64,000 nt of DNA from UBA2377 sp964525935 (lineage in GTDB: Bacteria; Verrucomicrobiota; Verrucomicrobiia; Opitutales; Opitutaceae). This document shows, piece after piece, positions 1 through 9,022 of the stretch. The stretch is taken from positions 1-64,000 of the forward strand of contig CAZGJZ010000002.1 in assembly GCA_964525935.1 (NCBI GenBank). Reading direction: 5' to 3'. The notes under the pieces were generated by a model. It was given only the letters and a program-made list of their open reading frames with translations, searched no databases and had not been told where the DNA came from. Numbering within the stretch: position 1 is the first letter of the stretch; each line of letters opens with the position of its first letter. The position numbers were made by a program, and so were the translations under genes.

Positions 1-264
1 TGGGTTTGGGTATGTATCGTTTCTGATCTGACCCGGCATCAGGCCGGGCCAAAAGACGGAGAGGCAAAAAGGCTCTGCGCCCGCCTCACGCTATTTCCGG
101 AACAAACCACCCCCCGGTGGTATCCGGCCGGCGAAATCAATAGCCGGACGGACGCGTTCTGAAATGAGCAGCAGGGCGAGCGCAGAGAAAGGGTTGGATG
201 CCACGGGGGCGGGGGATTGCGCGCAGTTTAGGCGAAACCCCCCGGCCAATGATACGGGCAGAAC
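1..264. other. Window edge, no gene seen
   Basis: No convincing coding frame is visible on either strand. A short GC hairpin (arms 32-37 and 43-48, loop of five bases) is present but no T-run follows it, so it is not a clear terminator for the LuxR-type gene that ends at 265. Confidence 0.5.
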
Positions 265-1047
265 TTACCCAGCTTTGGGTAGGGGTGAGTGGGATCCGCC
301 GGCCTTGTTTTTCCGCGGATTTCCGTCGCGGGGAAACAGCGCGAGCTGCGGCCGCTGCAAGGCCGTGACGGGCATGATGCGCACGACGCCCAGCCGGACG
401 GCCTCGCGCACCAGCTTGGCGCTCGTGGATACGCGCAGCTTGCGCATGATGTTGCGGCGATGCGTTTGCACCGTGGCCTCGGAAATGCCGAGTTGTTGCG
501 CGGCTTCCTGATTATCGGTGCCATCGCCGATCACGCGCAGCACGCGCAACTCGGTGGCCGTCAGATCGTCGGCCGCGAGCTGGCTGGGCAATTCGTCAAT
601 CAGGTAGCGGCGCAACGTGGAGCTGATGTAGCCCTGGCCCCGGGCGACCTGTTCCAAGGCGTGCCCGATGGTATCGATGGACTCGGTGGCCAGATCGACG
701 GCGCCGTCGAAGCGGGCGGTGCGCAATGACAGCAGGATGTGTTCATCCCAGCGTTCGGTGACGATGAGGATGCGCGTGGCCAGCGACGCTTGGTAGAGCT
801 GGTTCAGCAGGTCGATGCTGTCGACGTCCTCGAAAGTCAGGCCCATCAGCAGCACATCGGCCGGCTGCCGGCGCAGGGCGAGCAGGGCGGCGCTGCCGCG
901 AAAATGCATCAGCACCTGCGCGCGGGGAAAGCTTTCCCCGCAGGCCAGCCGCAACGCATCCGCCTGCATGCGGTTTTGGTGCGCGATGACAATATGGAGG
1001 CCAGCGGCCGGTCCGGCGATTTTTGTTTCAGAAATTAACCCAGGCAT
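265..1047 (-). CDS. LuxR-type regulator with degenerate receiver domain
   Basis: A DNA-binding transcription factor of 260 aa. Residues about 16-130 have the alternating strand/helix pattern of a response-regulator receiver. The usual phospho-acceptor position (after DVLLM, residues 64-68) is Gly69 instead of Asp, the N-terminal acidic pair is replaced by AH, and the conserved Lys is absent, so phosphorylation in the normal way is unlikely. Residues about 160-205 form a clear GerE/LuxR helix-turn-helix with the motif LGISEATVQTHRRNIMRKL. I chose the ATG at 1047 because upstream in-frame residues look non-coding and would run through the palindrome at 1136-1155. The gene is divergent from the alpha-mannosidase, which it may regulate. 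The C-terminal tail of about 30 residues is basic and looks disordered. Class is certain; ligand and targets are unknown. Confidence 0.85.
   Translation of the reverse strand: MPGLISETKIAGPAAGLHIVIAHQNRMQADALRLACGESFPRAQVLMHFRGSAALLALRRQPADVLLMGLTFEDVDSIDLLNQLYQASLATRILIVTERWDEHILLSLRTARFDGAVDLATESIDTIGHALEQVARGQGYISSTLRRYLIDELPSQLAADDLTATELRVLRVIGDGTDNQEAAQQLGISEATVQTHRRNIMRKLRVSTSAKLVREAVRLGVVRIMPVTALQRPQLALFPRDGNPRKNKAGGSHSPLPKAG
266..281. promoter_or_regulatory. TACCC-N6-GGGTA palindrome at the regulator stop codon
   Basis: Five-base arms TACCC (266-270) and GGGTA (277-281) are separated by six bases and overlap the stop codon of the LuxR-type gene. The arm and spacing pattern is the same as in the stronger palindrome at 1136-1155 upstream of the same gene. 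This may be a second regulator site or chance. Confidence 0.3.
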
Positions 1048-1135
1048 GGAGCGGGAGAGAGCGGGATTGCGACGGTTTCGGTGGATGGAAGATGCGCATG
1101 GGATGCCGGCTTTACCCAAAAGGATTAGGTCTTTT

Positions 1136-1155
1136 CCTACCCAATATAGGGTAGG
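1136..1155. promoter_or_regulatory. Perfect palindrome between LuxR-type gene and mannosidase gene
   Basis: Seven-base arms CCTACCC and GGGTAGG flank the six-base spacer AATATA. It lies in the divergent intergenic region, 86 bp before the mannosidase start and 89 bp before the regulator start, as expected for an operator that serves both genes. The obvious candidate to bind it is the adjacent LuxR-type protein; this is inferred from position only. Confidence 0.5.
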
Positions 1156-1240
1156 AACATTCGTGCGCGGCGCAGCGGACTTGGGGCCGCCTCGGGAAGT
1201 GATTGCCCGCGGCCGGCAACCACCCGACATTCGGGTTCCC

Positions 1241-4200
1241 ATGTTGCCGCTTAATCCCCTTCTCCAACTCACTCCCTTGCGCACGCAGCGCGGCGTGCTC
1301 CGGCTCGCGGAAATGATCTGGCGCGAGCCGCGGTCGCTGCGGGTCGAGGCCACGGCCTCGCGGCCCGATCACGTCGCGCTGGCGGTCGCGAAAAAATCCC
1401 CGCGCCGCGCCGTGCGCGACGGCGAGGGCTGGGGCCGGCTCTATGACCAACGGTGGAGCCGCGTCGCGATCCCCGCGGGCGGGTCGCGCTGGCTGCGCTG
1501 GGACGAACAGGGCGAGGCCACGCTGTTTGTGAAGGGGGTGCCGTTCTATGGCTTCGATGTGGCGCACCGGTATTGCGAGCTGCCGGCCGGCACCCGCGAG
1601 GTTTGGGTCGAGAGCCTGTGCGTGCAGGCCGCGATCTGGCATCCCGATGCGAAGGGGCTCGGGGCCGAGGGCAATATTTTCCGCGGTGCGCAACTCCTGC
1701 GGCGCGACGACGAGGCCTGGCACGCCTACCACGATCTCAACTGCCTCTACGAATGGATGCTCGACCTGCGGGTGAAGGAACATCCGGGGGTGCCGCGCGA
1801 GCCGTTCAGCCAGACGCAACAACCGCCGCTCACCGATGTGTCGCCGCTCTACCGGCAGTTGTTGCGCGGCCTCGACACGGCGCTCGACGCCTTCGACACC
1901 GCGGGCGTCGGCGCGTTGCGCCGTGAGCTGGCAAAAATCTACCGGGCGATGCGGGACGACAAACCGTTCAGCCGCGCCGCGCTCACCGGGCACTCGCACC
2001 TCGACCTCGTGTGGCTTTGGACCGAGCAGGCTGGCGAAGGCAAGGCCGTGCACACGTTTGCGAATGCGAACCGCCTCATGGCGCTCTACCCGGAATTCCG
2101 CTTCGCCTACTCGCAACCCGCGAGCTACGAGGCGGTGGGCCGGCGCTCGCCCGAGCTGCTGCGCGCCGTGCAGGCGCGGTTGCGCTCGGGTCAATGGGAG
2201 GCGACGGGCGGCATGTATGTGGAGAGTGATTCGCATGTCGCGTGCGGCGAGGGCCTCGCGCGCGCATTCGTGCTCGGGCAGGAGTCATTCAAAAAACTCA
2301 CCGGCCGCCGCTCGCGCTCGCTCTGGCTGCCCGACCTCTTCGGTTTCAGCGCGTGCCTGCCGCAGCTCATGCACCTCAGCGGCGTGGACTATTTTTTCAC
2401 GACCAAGACGACCTGGAACACCGTCAACCGCTTCCCGCACTCGAGCTTCGTGTGGCGCGGCGCCGGCGGCCATGCGGTCGTGAGCCATGTGACGCAGGGC
2501 GTGCAGTTCAACAACACGGTCGCGGTCGAGCAGCTCCGCGCGGCCTCGCACCAGCACCAGCAGAACGATGTGCACAACGAGTTCCTCATGCCCAACGGCT
2601 GGGGTGACGGCGGCGGCGGCCCGAGCGAGGAAATGTGCGAACGCGCCCGCCGGCTCGATGCGCTGCGCGGCCTGCCCGCGCTCAAGTGGGACCAGCCCGA
2701 GGCCTTCTTCGACCGCCTCGCGACCAAGCGTGCGCAGCTCCCGGCGCTCGATGGCGAAATCTACCTCGAATACCACCGCGGCACCTTCACGACGCACAGC
2801 CGCGTGAAGACGCACTTCCGCGCGCTCGAGCGCGCGCTGCAATTGCGCGAAGCGGCGCTCGTCGTCCTGCGCGGCACAGCCGGGGCGGATCTCGCGCACG
2901 CGTGGCGGCGCATGGTGTTTGCGCAGTTTCACGACTACATCCCGGGCAGCTCGATCCCGGAGGTTTATGTCCAGGGTCTCCCCGAGCTGGCGCAGCTCAC
3001 GCGCGAACAAAGCGCTGCGGCGACGAAAGCCCTCGGTGGATCAGGCAAAAATAGCGAAGCCTGTCTCTTCAACCCGCTGCCCATCGCGCGCCGTGCCGTC
3101 GTGGGCGGGCGCGTGGTCGACCTGCCGCCGCTCGCGGGCGTGCGCGCGGCGGATGCCGTGGTGCGCGGCGTGGCACCGGTCACGGTCAAAGGCCGCACGC
3201 TCACGAACGGCCGCGTGACCGCACGGCTCGACGCGCGGGGCAATCTCGCCGCACTCAGCGTGGATGGCCGCGCGGTGGAACTCGCGGCGCACGCCGGCGA
3301 ACTCGTGGTCTATCCCGAGCAGCCGGCGAACTTCGGTCCGTGGGACATCGACCGTCACTCGCTCTCGCTCGGCCAGCCGTTGCGCGGGCCGGTTAAAATC
3401 ACCGCCGATAAAAACAGCCTCACCGTTGCGCGCAGATTCGGCGCGGCGAGCACGGCGGCGATCCGTTACGCGCTGGAGCCGGGCGCGAGCGTGTTGCGCA
3501 TCACGGTCGAGCTCGACTGGCAGGAGCCGGACACGATGGTGAAGCTGCATTTCCCGACGCACCACCGCGGTCGCGAGGTGCGCTGCGGCACGCCGTTTGG
3601 CAGTGTGCTGCGTCCGCAGCTGGCGACGACGCGCGAGGCCGAGGCGATGTGGGAATGGCCGATGAGCCGCTGGGCCACGGTGAGCAGCGAGGCCGAGCGC
3701 GCCGGGCTGTTCGTCGTGACTGAGGCGAAATACGGCGTGAGCGTGCGCGACGGAAATCTCGGCGTGACGCTCATCCGCACGCAGAAGCACGTGGGTTACG
3801 AGGACCACGCGCGCGCCTATCCCGAGCACCTCAGCCGCCTGCCGAAACCGGCGACGAAGTTCACCGACCTCGGCCGGCACACGATCGAGCTGGCGGCGGG
3901 TTTTTATGATCTCGCCGCCCCGCGCGCCGAGCAACCGGTGGTGCAGGCGGAAAACCTGTTCACGCCGCCGGTCGCCTATCGCGGCCAGCCGGTGACGACG
4001 GCGTTTGGCGGCCTCGAAGGCGGCGAGACGCTCGTGCCGCATTGGGCGAAGCCGGAAGGCCGGGACCGTTGGGTGCTGCGCCTGCACGAGACGATGGGCC
4101 AGCGCGGCACGACGCAGCTCAACCTCGCGCCCGGCTGGCGCGCGCAAAAAATCAACCTGCTCGGCGAAGCCCTCGGTGCGCCGCTGCGCGGGAAAACCCT

Positions 4201-4252
4201 GGCCTTCGCGCCCTACGAAATCATCAGCCTGCGGCTGACGAAATCGTCGTGA
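1241..4252 (+). CDS. Alpha-mannosidase, glycoside hydrolase family 38
   Basis: Predicted to hydrolyse terminal alpha-linked mannose from oligosaccharides, probably in the cytoplasm because no signal peptide is seen. The 1003-aa length is typical of class II (GH38) enzymes. The catalytic-domain motif GHSHLDLVWLW begins near residue 250 (zinc ligands H251 or H253 and D255), the nucleophile motif WLPDLFG places Asp at residue 365, and EYHRGTFTT near 511-519 supplies a further metal-binding His. The C-terminal half is the usual beta-sandwich region. A longer in-frame reading exists from 815, but that segment is antisense to the LuxR-type gene; ATG 1241 gives a normal GH38 N-terminus. The stop is only 3 bp from the stop of the convergent ParBc_2 gene. 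Confidence 0.92.
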   Translation: MLPLNPLLQLTPLRTQRGVLRLAEMIWREPRSLRVEATASRPDHVALAVAKKSPRRAVRDGEGWGRLYDQRWSRVAIPAGGSRWLRWDEQGEATLFVKGVPFYGFDVAHRYCELPAGTREVWVESLCVQAAIWHPDAKGLGAEGNIFRGAQLLRRDDEAWHAYHDLNCLYEWMLDLRVKEHPGVPREPFSQTQQPPLTDVSPLYRQLLRGLDTALDAFDTAGVGALRRELAKIYRAMRDDKPFSRAALTGHSHLDLVWLWTEQAGEGKAVHTFANANRLMALYPEFRFAYSQPASYEAVGRRSPELLRAVQARLRSGQWEATGGMYVESDSHVACGEGLARAFVLGQESFKKLTGRRSRSLWLPDLFGFSACLPQLMHLSGVDYFFTTKTTWNTVNRFPHSSFVWRGAGGHAVVSHVTQGVQFNNTVAVEQLRAASHQHQQNDVHNEFLMPNGWGDGGGGPSEEMCERARRLDALRGLPALKWDQPEAFFDRLATKRAQLPALDGEIYLEYHRGTFTTHSRVKTHFRALERALQLREAALVVLRGTAGADLAHAWRRMVFAQFHDYIPGSSIPEVYVQGLPELAQLTREQSAAATKALGGSGKNSEACLFNPLPIARRAVVGGRVVDLPPLAGVRAADAVVRGVAPVTVKGRTLTNGRVTARLDARGNLAALSVDGRAVELAAHAGELVVYPEQPANFGPWDIDRHSLSLGQPLRGPVKITADKNSLTVARRFGAASTAAIRYALEPGASVLRITVELDWQEPDTMVKLHFPTHHRGREVRCGTPFGSVLRPQLATTREAEAMWEWPMSRWATVSSEAERAGLFVVTEAKYGVSVRDGNLGVTLIRTQKHVGYEDHARAYPEHLSRLPKPATKFTDLGRHTIELAAGFYDLAAPRAEQPVVQAENLFTPPVAYRGQPVTTAFGGLEGGETLVPHWAKPEGRDRWVLRLHETMGQRGTTQLNLAPGWRAQKINLLGEALGAPLRGKTLAFAPYEIISLRLTKSS

Positions 4253-4255
4253 CGG

Positions 4256-5008
4256 TCACGGAGTGACGGCCGGTGTGTAACCGGGCAGCGCGGCGGCGGC
4301 GGGCGTGTGGGCCAGCGCCACCGCCTCCTGCGTGGCGCGCGCGAAGTCGGCGTCGTTGCCGTCGTTCCAGGCGATTTTATTGCGGAAAAAATCCGCCCAG
4401 AAAAATTCCTGGAAGAAGACGTCCTTGCGCTCCGCAAACCCGCCCGCGGTCATGACGGCCCACGCGAGACTGCGGTAGGGATCGCTCTGCATGGCGGAGA
4501 GCGTGGCGGGAAGGTGCGCGGGCTCCAGCGGCCCGCGGCCGGTGGCGTCGTTGAGCCGCGTGTTTTTTGCCGCGTTCATCCGGGCCCAGAAAACCGCAGG
4601 CGCGAGATCGGACCAGTTGGCGATGATGTGGCCGTAGGCCGTTTTGTCGGGTTGGGTGGAGGCGAGCAGCGCGCTGAGCGTGTGATGCCCGTCCGTCATG
4701 TAGGGAACGCCGCCGGGGCCGATGACGACCGGCACGTCCTTCTTTTTCAGATAGGCGGCAAGTTCGGCCGGCGTTTTGGTGTCGATGAGTTTGGTCTTGA
4801 AGGCGACCTCGCGCCAGCCGAGCGCAAACTGCGTGGGATGCAGCCGTCCGGCCTCGATCGCATAGGCGGAGCCCGCGGGCAGGTCGGCTTGGAAGGGGAC
4901 GTAAGCCTCGTCAACCGGCGCGGCGTAGGCGAGCAGCGCCAGGTTTGCCGGCGTGATGGACGGGAGCGCCCCAAACGCCAGCAGGAGGCGGAGATTTTTT
5001 ATCGTCAT
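4256..5008 (-). CDS. ParBc_2-type (ParB-like) exported protein
   Basis: A 250-aa protein with a hydrophobic N-terminus (about residues 5-28) that could be a signal sequence or membrane anchor. The central part, including PVVIGPGGVPYMTDGHHTLSA, matches the pattern of the ParBc_2 family (PF08857), whose signature is the DGHH motif; biochemical function is not established. It is the last gene of an apparent operon, TonB receptor to phytase to this gene, with 12 bp to the phytase stop. The context suggests a role linked to phosphate or phytate use. It is not a chromosome-partition ParB: the family helix-turn-helix is missing. Confidence 0.7.
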   Translation of the reverse strand: MTIKNLRLLLAFGALPSITPANLALLAYAAPVDEAYVPFQADLPAGSAYAIEAGRLHPTQFALGWREVAFKTKLIDTKTPAELAAYLKKKDVPVVIGPGGVPYMTDGHHTLSALLASTQPDKTAYGHIIANWSDLAPAVFWARMNAAKNTRLNDATGRGPLEPAHLPATLSAMQSDPYRSLAWAVMTAGGFAERKDVFFQEFFWADFFRNKIAWNDGNDADFARATQEAVALAHTPAAAALPGYTPAVTP

Positions 5009-5020
5009 CGGAAGGGACGG

Positions 5021-6112
5021 TTATTGGGCCAGTTTGCCGCCGGGAGCGCGCACGAGTTTGCCACCCGCGATGTCCTGCCACGCGTAATAGTGAAACGTGC
5101 GGTCGGTGGACATGGCCACGAAAAGCCCGTCGGGAAATCCCGGGAGCGCCACGTTGGTCACTTCGCTGCCGTCGCTTTCGCGGGTCGAGAGCCGCACCGC
5201 GGTCACGAGGCGGTGGTCGTGCGGCCGGCCGGGTTCACCCTCGCGGCGGAAGAGGCGGAAGGTGTCCGCCTGCTGGTTGGAAACGATGAGGTAGCCCGTG
5301 CCATCGGCGACCTTGTAGATCGAAATGCCCTCGAGATCGGAGGCGAATCCGGTGGTGCCGAACAGCGCGAGCTCGGTGCCGGCGTCGGGGGCCGCGGGGT
5401 CGGCGGCGTATTTGTGCACGCCGTATTGCTCGTCGGAGTAGTAAACGTAGCCGAGCTCGTTATCGACGGCGATGGCCTCGATTTCCTTTTTGCCGCTATA
5501 GCGGCCGAAGGCGCGGACCTTGGTGATCTTCACCTTGCCGTGGCCGTCGTCCTCGAGGCGGTATTGCCAGAGGTAACCGTCGGCGGGGCCGGACTTGCCA
5601 CCGACGATGGCGAAGATGGCGTGGTCCGCGGGCCGGGTGTAAAGCGCGATGCCCATCGGGGCGCGGGCGGCGTCGCCGTCGAACACGATCAAGTCGCCGT
5701 TATCCAGCGGCGCGAGGTCCGGCAGGCGGAACACGCGCAGGCGGCGTTCCTCGCGCTCGGTGACGACCGCGATGTCAACGGGCTGGCCGCCGAGCGTGAG
5801 GCCGTAGGCGAGATCGACGTTGTTCGGACGCTTGAGGCCGGTGACCGAGCCCACGATTTTGCCCGCGAGATCGAAGGCGTAGAGTCCGCCCGCGGTGTCC
5901 TTGTCGGTGCCGAGGACCAGTGACGCGGCGGGGTTGGCGCGGTTGATCCAAATCGCGGGATCGTCGGTGTCGTGCGGCAGGGCCTGGGTGACCACACGCG
6001 GTGCGATCGGGGTGTCTTGCGCATCAGTGTCCGGCGCCACGCGCGAGCAGGCGGTGACGGCGGCGAGGCTGAGCGCGCTGACGCAGACGAGGGAGAAGGG
6101 CAGGCGATGCAT
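5021..6112 (-). CDS. Beta-propeller phytase, lipoprotein
   Basis: Predicted 3-phytase of the beta-propeller type, releasing phosphate from inositol hexakisphosphate with calcium. The 363-aa protein starts with a lipoprotein signal (hydrophobic stretch, then LAAVTAC at residues 16-22, Cys22 lipidated). The propeller follows: DTDDPAIWINRANP near residue 48, the motif LKRPNNVDL, acidic loop KEIEAIAVD, YYSDEQYGVHKY and DLEGISIY are typical of this family. It is 25 bp downstream of the TonB receptor and 12 bp upstream of the ParBc_2 gene, so all three are probably co-transcribed. A Pho-box-like repeat precedes the operon. Confidence 0.9.
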   Translation of the reverse strand: MHRLPFSLVCVSALSLAAVTACSRVAPDTDAQDTPIAPRVVTQALPHDTDDPAIWINRANPAASLVLGTDKDTAGGLYAFDLAGKIVGSVTGLKRPNNVDLAYGLTLGGQPVDIAVVTEREERRLRVFRLPDLAPLDNGDLIVFDGDAARAPMGIALYTRPADHAIFAIVGGKSGPADGYLWQYRLEDDGHGKVKITKVRAFGRYSGKKEIEAIAVDNELGYVYYSDEQYGVHKYAADPAAPDAGTELALFGTTGFASDLEGISIYKVADGTGYLIVSNQQADTFRLFRREGEPGRPHDHRLVTAVRLSTRESDGSEVTNVALPGFPDGLFVAMSTDRTFHYYAWQDIAGGKLVRAPGGKLAQ

Positions 6113-6137
6113 GGGCGGTGGAGCGGTTCAGCTAGCG

Positions 6138-8927
6138 TTAGAGTTTCCAACGCACGCCAAAGTTGGCGGTCCAGTCGTATTCCTCAACCTGCACGAGCCG
6201 TTTGGCGGGCGTGCCGCCGCCCTGCTGGTAAACGCGGAAGGGTTCGTTGGTGAGGTTGGTCATTTCGGTGAACACTTCCCAGTTTTTGGCGAAACGGTAG
6301 CTGAGCGAGAGGTCGAGACGGGAGTAGTCGTCGATCCAGCGGTCCTGCGTGGCGTCGCCGCCGATGGGCTCATCCTCGCGGAGGTGGGCGCCGCGGAAGT
6401 TCATCGCGAGGCGGGCGAAGAAACCGTATTTCTCATAGGTGAGCGCGACATTGCCCGTGCGGTCGGACTGGCCGATGAACGGCAGCTTTTCGCCGGGGCG
6501 CGTGGGGTAAGTGGCCGAGCTGTCGGAGAAGGTGGCGTTGGCCATGAAGCCGAGGCCGTCGAACGGCGCGGGCAGCATGCGGAGCTGCTGTTGGTAGGCG
6601 AGTTCGAGGCCGTTGACCTTGCCGTCGCTGCCGTTGCGGAAGGTGATGAGGTCAAACGTCGGGTAGAGCGGATCGCCGCCGGGGATGGTCAGCGCATAGC
6701 TGAAGTGGTCGATGCGTTTTTGGAAAACCGCGGCCGAGACCATGCCGAGCGAGGGCAGGTAGTATTCGACGGAGGCGTCGAGGTTGTGGGACTCGAGGGC
6801 GTCGAGCTGCGGGTTGCCGGCCTCGACCTCGTCGTCATCGGTGTTGATGTTGCGGCGCGTGGACGCCTCGGAAAATTCCGGGCGCATCAGCGTCATCGAA
6901 TAAGAGGTGCGAAACACGAGGCTCTTGGTGGCGTCGTGGCGGATGATGAGGCTCGGCAGCACGTGGTCGTAGCTGCGGCTGGTCGTCACGCTGCGCAGGC
7001 CGGCGCCGTCGGTGAGTTCGTTGCCCGTCGTCTCGAAGTCGGTGTGCTCCAGGCGCGCGCCGGCGGTGACGCTGGTCGAGCCGAAGGTCGTGCCGCCCAT
7101 GAGGTAGCCGGCAAGCACATCCTCGCCGGTCACGAAGTCGTCGAGCAGGCTGTCCTCCGGCACGAGGCCGCCGGTGAAGGCGCTGCGGTTGGCGTTGAGG
7201 AAGGCGCGGAACGCCGCGGAGTCGATGCGTGGCGCGCGGAAGTAGGGATAGTCGCCCTGCGGGATCGCGAGCGAGGCGAAGGTGAAGGCGGCGGGACCGG
7301 CGGAATACTCGGAGTAGTTGCTGTCGGTTTCCTTGTCCTTGGTGCGGTAGCTGCCGCCGAATTTGATGAAGACGTTGCCGGCGCCGGTGAAATCGTGGCG
7401 GGTGTTGAGCGCGAGGTTGTCCTCGGTCTCGGTGCCGGTGGAGCTTTCCTCGCTCACGCGGTCGAGGCGGTCGTAGAACGCGGGATCGTCCGGGGTGCCG
7501 GGGCCGCCGGTCTGGGTGACGGCAATCGTGAAGGTATCCGAGAAGGCGTAGTCGTAATTGGTGTTGCTGGCATTGTGCCGGAACCGCGCGACGATTTCGG
7601 AAGGCTTGGTCTCATGGCCGCGCGAAGTCGCGATGCGACCGTCGAGCGTCCAGTTGCCGGTTTGCTTTTCGCCCTCGAGGGAGAAGGCGGAGAGGTCCTG
7701 GTTCTTCGAGCGGTTGCGCAGGTCGCGGCGCGTGCGGGAGACGCCGGTGATGCTGGCGGAGTCGGCGTCGAGGGCGGTGACGGTGCCGCGCGTGAACGGG
7801 ATGTAGGAGACGTAGCGGTTTTCGTCGTCGGTGAAGCGGTTGTAGGTCGCCTTGAAGGCGAGGCGGGTGAGTGTGTCGGGCTTGAATTCGAGCGCGGTGC
7901 TCGCGCCGTAACGCTGGCGGGTGATCTCGTAGTCGCGAAACGCGATATCCTGGAGGAAATACGCCTGGCCGCCGCCGGGTGCGGTGCGCAGATCCCAGCC
8001 GTCGTCGATCTCGTAGTTGTGGGAGCCGAACTTGCGCTCCTGCCACGTGACCGCGGCGAGCGCGCCGAACCTGCCGTCCTGGCTGAGGGCCGAGGCCGCG
8101 GCGTTGAACTTGGAACCGTATTGGCTGGTGAGCGCGCTGTAGATGCTCTGCGCCGAGAACGAGGCGGTGCGGCCGTCGCTGTCGAACGGGCTCTTGGTTT
8201 TGATGTTCACGACGCCGCCCAGACCTTCGCCGTCCATGTCGGGCGTGGAAACCTTGACGACCTCGAGCGCCGAGAGGGAATCGGCCGGCACGACGTCGAG
8301 CGCGATGGCGCGGGCGCCGTTTTCGGGGCTGGCGACCTTGGCGCCGTTGAGCGTGACGGAGGTGTAGATGTAGTTGAGCCCGCGCAGATCGATGTAGCGG
8401 CCCTCGCCCTGGTCGCGGTAGAGCGAGACGCCGGGCAGGCGTTGGAGCGACTCGGCGGCGTTTTCGTCAGGGAAGCGGCCGATCTCGTCGGCGGCCACGA
8501 TGTTCGTCAGCGAGTTGGCGGCGCGCTGCTGGTTGATCGCGCGGGCGGAGCCGACGAGCGAACCCTCGATCACGAACGGGTCGAGCTGGACGACTTCGCT
8601 GCCGAAGGTGACGTTGAGCGTCGTGGTCTGGCCGGCGATGACGTCGGTGCCGCGGCTGGCCTCGGGATAGCCGACGTAGTTGAAAGTCAGCGTGCGCGCG
8701 CCGGCGGGGACGTTGGTGAGCACGTAGGTGCCATCGTCGGCGGTGTAGGTTTCGAGCGCCGTGCCGGTGACGGACACGCGGGCGCCGCCGAGGGCGAGCC
8801 GGGTCGCATCGTCGGACACGCGGCCGGCGACGTGGCCGGTGGACTGGGCCTGCGCCGCGAGCGGAGCCAGCAGCGCGAGGAGGAGGGCGAGGAGGAATGG
8901 AGCCGGGAACAGCTTCTTCGTGGTCAT
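6138..8927 (-). CDS. TonB-dependent receptor with N-terminal carboxypeptidase-regulatory-like domain
   Basis: An outer-membrane active transporter of 929 aa. ATG 8927 starts a clean signal peptide (MTTKKLFPAPFLL, hydrophobic core, cleavage after AQAQ). Next comes a CarboxypepD_reg-like beta-sandwich (GRVSDDATRLALGGARVSVTG), a TonB-box-like stretch (VVQLDPFVIEG), the plug domain (about residues 125-240) and a barrel ending in the aromatic/leucine-type terminus NFGVRWKL. It heads an operon with phytase, so the substrate may be phytate or an inositol phosphate; this is inference from context. The leader contains a strong hairpin (8940-8980) and no obvious Shine-Dalgarno sequence. Confidence 0.9.
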   Translation of the reverse strand: MTTKKLFPAPFLLALLLALLAPLAAQAQSTGHVAGRVSDDATRLALGGARVSVTGTALETYTADDGTYVLTNVPAGARTLTFNYVGYPEASRGTDVIAGQTTTLNVTFGSEVVQLDPFVIEGSLVGSARAINQQRAANSLTNIVAADEIGRFPDENAAESLQRLPGVSLYRDQGEGRYIDLRGLNYIYTSVTLNGAKVASPENGARAIALDVVPADSLSALEVVKVSTPDMDGEGLGGVVNIKTKSPFDSDGRTASFSAQSIYSALTSQYGSKFNAAASALSQDGRFGALAAVTWQERKFGSHNYEIDDGWDLRTAPGGGQAYFLQDIAFRDYEITRQRYGASTALEFKPDTLTRLAFKATYNRFTDDENRYVSYIPFTRGTVTALDADSASITGVSRTRRDLRNRSKNQDLSAFSLEGEKQTGNWTLDGRIATSRGHETKPSEIVARFRHNASNTNYDYAFSDTFTIAVTQTGGPGTPDDPAFYDRLDRVSEESSTGTETEDNLALNTRHDFTGAGNVFIKFGGSYRTKDKETDSNYSEYSAGPAAFTFASLAIPQGDYPYFRAPRIDSAAFRAFLNANRSAFTGGLVPEDSLLDDFVTGEDVLAGYLMGGTTFGSTSVTAGARLEHTDFETTGNELTDGAGLRSVTTSRSYDHVLPSLIIRHDATKSLVFRTSYSMTLMRPEFSEASTRRNINTDDDEVEAGNPQLDALESHNLDASVEYYLPSLGMVSAAVFQKRIDHFSYALTIPGGDPLYPTFDLITFRNGSDGKVNGLELAYQQQLRMLPAPFDGLGFMANATFSDSSATYPTRPGEKLPFIGQSDRTGNVALTYEKYGFFARLAMNFRGAHLREDEPIGGDATQDRWIDDYSRLDLSLSYRFAKNWEVFTEMTNLTNEPFRVYQQGGGTPAKRLVQVEEYDWTANFGVRWKL

Positions 8928-8939
8928 TGGTCTGGGATG

Positions 8940-8980
8940 GGTCGGATTTGTGCGGCGCCTTTCGCGCCTCAAATCCGACC
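8940..8980 (-). promoter_or_regulatory. Long hairpin in the receptor leader
   Basis: Perfect 11-bp arms (8940-8950 and 8970-8980; GGTCGGATTTG and its reverse complement) enclose a second 5-bp stem (8954-8958 with 8964-8968). It ends 13 bases before the ATG at 8927. No T-run follows, so a simple terminator is unlikely; an operator, mRNA stabiliser or translational switch is possible. Confidence 0.5.
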
Positions 8981-9022
8981 GTGCCCAGCCCCGCAAGCGG
9001 GCGTCAAGGTGCACCACGGGCC

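Noticed and set aside
32..48. Terminator at the window start
   Set aside because: The 6-bp hairpin has no T-run on either strand.
815..1240. N-terminal extension of the alpha-mannosidase
   Set aside because: The reading is antisense to the LuxR-type gene and crosses the palindrome; ATG 1241 fits the GH38 family start.
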